41,197 bases of DNA from Clostridia bacterium (GTDB lineage: Bacteria > Bacillota > Clostridia > UBA1212 > UBA1255), in NCBI GenBank assembly GCA_017620915.1, contig JAFZSK010000100.1, positions 1 to 41,197 on the forward strand. The letters run 5' to 3'. The notes beneath the pieces are model-generated. The model worked only from the letters and a program-made list of their open reading frames with translations, was not told the DNA's origin and did not search any database. Below, one piece after another: positions 40,352 through 41,197 of the stretch (the first letter of the stretch is position 1; the number at the start of each line of letters is the position of its first letter). The position numbers were made by a program, and so were the translations under genes.

Positions 40352-41197
40352 TTAGCTTGCTGTGTAGCTTACCAGCGTGCAGCTCTGATCGAATTCGGGG
40401 ATATCGGGCTGGCCGTCTTTGTGGTATTTCTTCAGTTTGCCGGAGACGGTGATCGTGTCGCCCACTTTGATCACATCGGCGCCCGTGCCCTGCAGGCGGT
40501 AGCAGAGGATGGGTTTGTCGGTCATGTTGTCCACAACGATCGTAACGGAAACGTTCTTGTACTGAGTGCTGAACGCGGTGTCAACTTTGGTGATCACGCC
40601 GGTCAGCGTAAAGGTGCCGTCCAGGAAGGCGCCGGGGTCAAGATTGTAGACCGCGTTGACGATCTCTTCGGGCGTCTTGTACTTATCCGTATCGTCCGAC
40701 TGCGCCTCGCCGCGGGCGTCAATGCGCACCAGCTGGCAGTCCTTGTCGAACTCGCGGTTGTCGTTGTAGCGCTTCAGTTTACCGGTAACGGTGATCGTGT
40801 CGCCCTTCTTAAGAGTATCCACGCCGTCGCCCTTCATCTGGTAGCACATGACCGGTTTGTCGGTGATGTTGTTGACCACGATCGTTACGGTCACGTCTTT
40901 GTACTGGGTGTTGTACGGGGTGTTGACCATGGTGATCACGCCGGTCAGCGTGTAGGTGCCTTCCAGTTCCTGGCCTTTATCCAGCTTGTACAGCGCGTCC
41001 AGGATCTGCTCGGGCGTCTGGGCAGCCGGTTCAGTGGGGCGTGCTGTCGGGGTCGGATCAGCGGGGCGTTCCGTGGGGGTCGGGTCGGCAGGGCGTTCTG
41101 TCGGGACCGGATCGGTGTCAACGCTCAGCAGCGTGCAGCCGGCGTCAAATTCGTACGTGTCGTTGAAGCGTTTGAAATTGCCCTGAACGGTGATGCG
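40352..41197 (-). CDS. Paralogous repeat protein, C-terminal part (cut by window end)
   Basis: The open frame runs without stop to the window edge, so only the last 281 residues are seen. It holds two full repeats and the end of a third, of the same kind as at 36974-38962, with near-identical stretches (FTLTGVIT, VGDTITVSG, KKYHKDGQPDIPEFD, CQLV-IDARGEAQ). A linker with repeated ADPTPT(E/A)RP units lies between the first and second visible repeats. Unlike its paralogue it ends in a short tail, SYTAS, with no membrane helix or sorting-like motif, so it is probably released. Start and N-terminus are outside the window. Confidence 0.88.
   Translation of the reverse strand, partial: RITVQGNFKRFNDTYEFDAGCTLLSVDTDPVPTERPADPTPTERPADPTPTARPTEPAAQTPEQILDALYKLDKGQELEGTYTLTGVITMVNTPYNTQYKDVTVTIVVNNITDKPVMCYQMKGDGVDTLKKGDTITVTGKLKRYNDNREFDKDCQLVRIDARGEAQSDDTDKYKTPEEIVNAVYNLDPGAFLDGTFTLTGVITKVDTAFSTQYKNVSVTIVVDNMTDKPILCYRLQGTGADVIKVGDTITVSGKLKKYHKDGQPDIPEFDQSCTLVSYTAS

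Overview
The window reads as chromosomal DNA from a GC-rich member of the Bacillota, most likely an uncultured anaerobic clostridial lineage living on plant or host glycans. The evidence is: a holB-ricT pair in the Firmicutes order, strong AGGAGG-type ribosome binding sites, a standalone DUF853 HerA-like ATPase, a PaaK-ACT pair, Thr/Pro/Glu/Ala-rich linkers before C-terminal membrane anchors, and many secreted or lipid-anchored carbohydrate-active proteins. The taxonomic call is inference; only a 5S rRNA is present.

Layout. 1-5.7 kb: 5S rRNA with terminator, a membrane-anchored LamG/Ig-like surface protein overlapping an FNT-type transporter, then a divergent pair (HerA-like ATPase on the minus strand, NYN-domain nuclease-like protein on the plus strand) and a small zinc-ribbon membrane protein. 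5.7-11.9 kb, minus strand: a secreted beta-propeller-like lipoprotein, a 490-bp noncoding element bounded by perfect 28-bp inverted repeats, then GH78, a processive GT2 and mnmA. 12-23 kb, plus strand: SIS / BadF-type sugar kinase / SIS, a disordered Arg/Asn/Gly-rich protein, aldo-keto reductase, holB, ricT, a large fusion of a UAP1-like nucleotide-sugar pyrophosphorylase with an NADP isocitrate dehydrogenase, a TIM-barrel isomerase and a sialate-O-acetylesterase-like lipoprotein. 23-28 kb, minus strand: paaK, ACT protein, GH43-like, TIM-barrel isomerase, CE15-like esterase. 28-32.6 kb: a 750-bp repeat-rich noncoding tract followed (minus strand) by a propeller lipoprotein and a LamG/Fn3 anchored protein. 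32.8-36.9 kb, plus strand: two tandem DHH phosphoesterases, an AT-richer AAA_14/DUF4143 ATPase behind an unusual iterated promoter, and surE. 37-41.2 kb: two paralogous secreted repeat proteins (minus strand, the second cut by the window end) flanking a GH99-like lipoprotein.

Together the genes suggest capture and trimming of rhamnose-, galactan- and acetyl/glucuronoyl-decorated glycans outside the cell, followed by isomerisation and phosphorylation of the sugars inside, interleaved with housekeeping genes (5S, mnmA, holB, ricT, surE).

The observations most worth checking are the pyrophosphorylase-IDH fusion, the four 23-bp-phased repeats laid across the promoter of the AAA_14 ATPase, the 490-bp inverted-repeat element, and a TTTATACCA-tagged repeat family shared between two noncoding tracts 17 kb apart.
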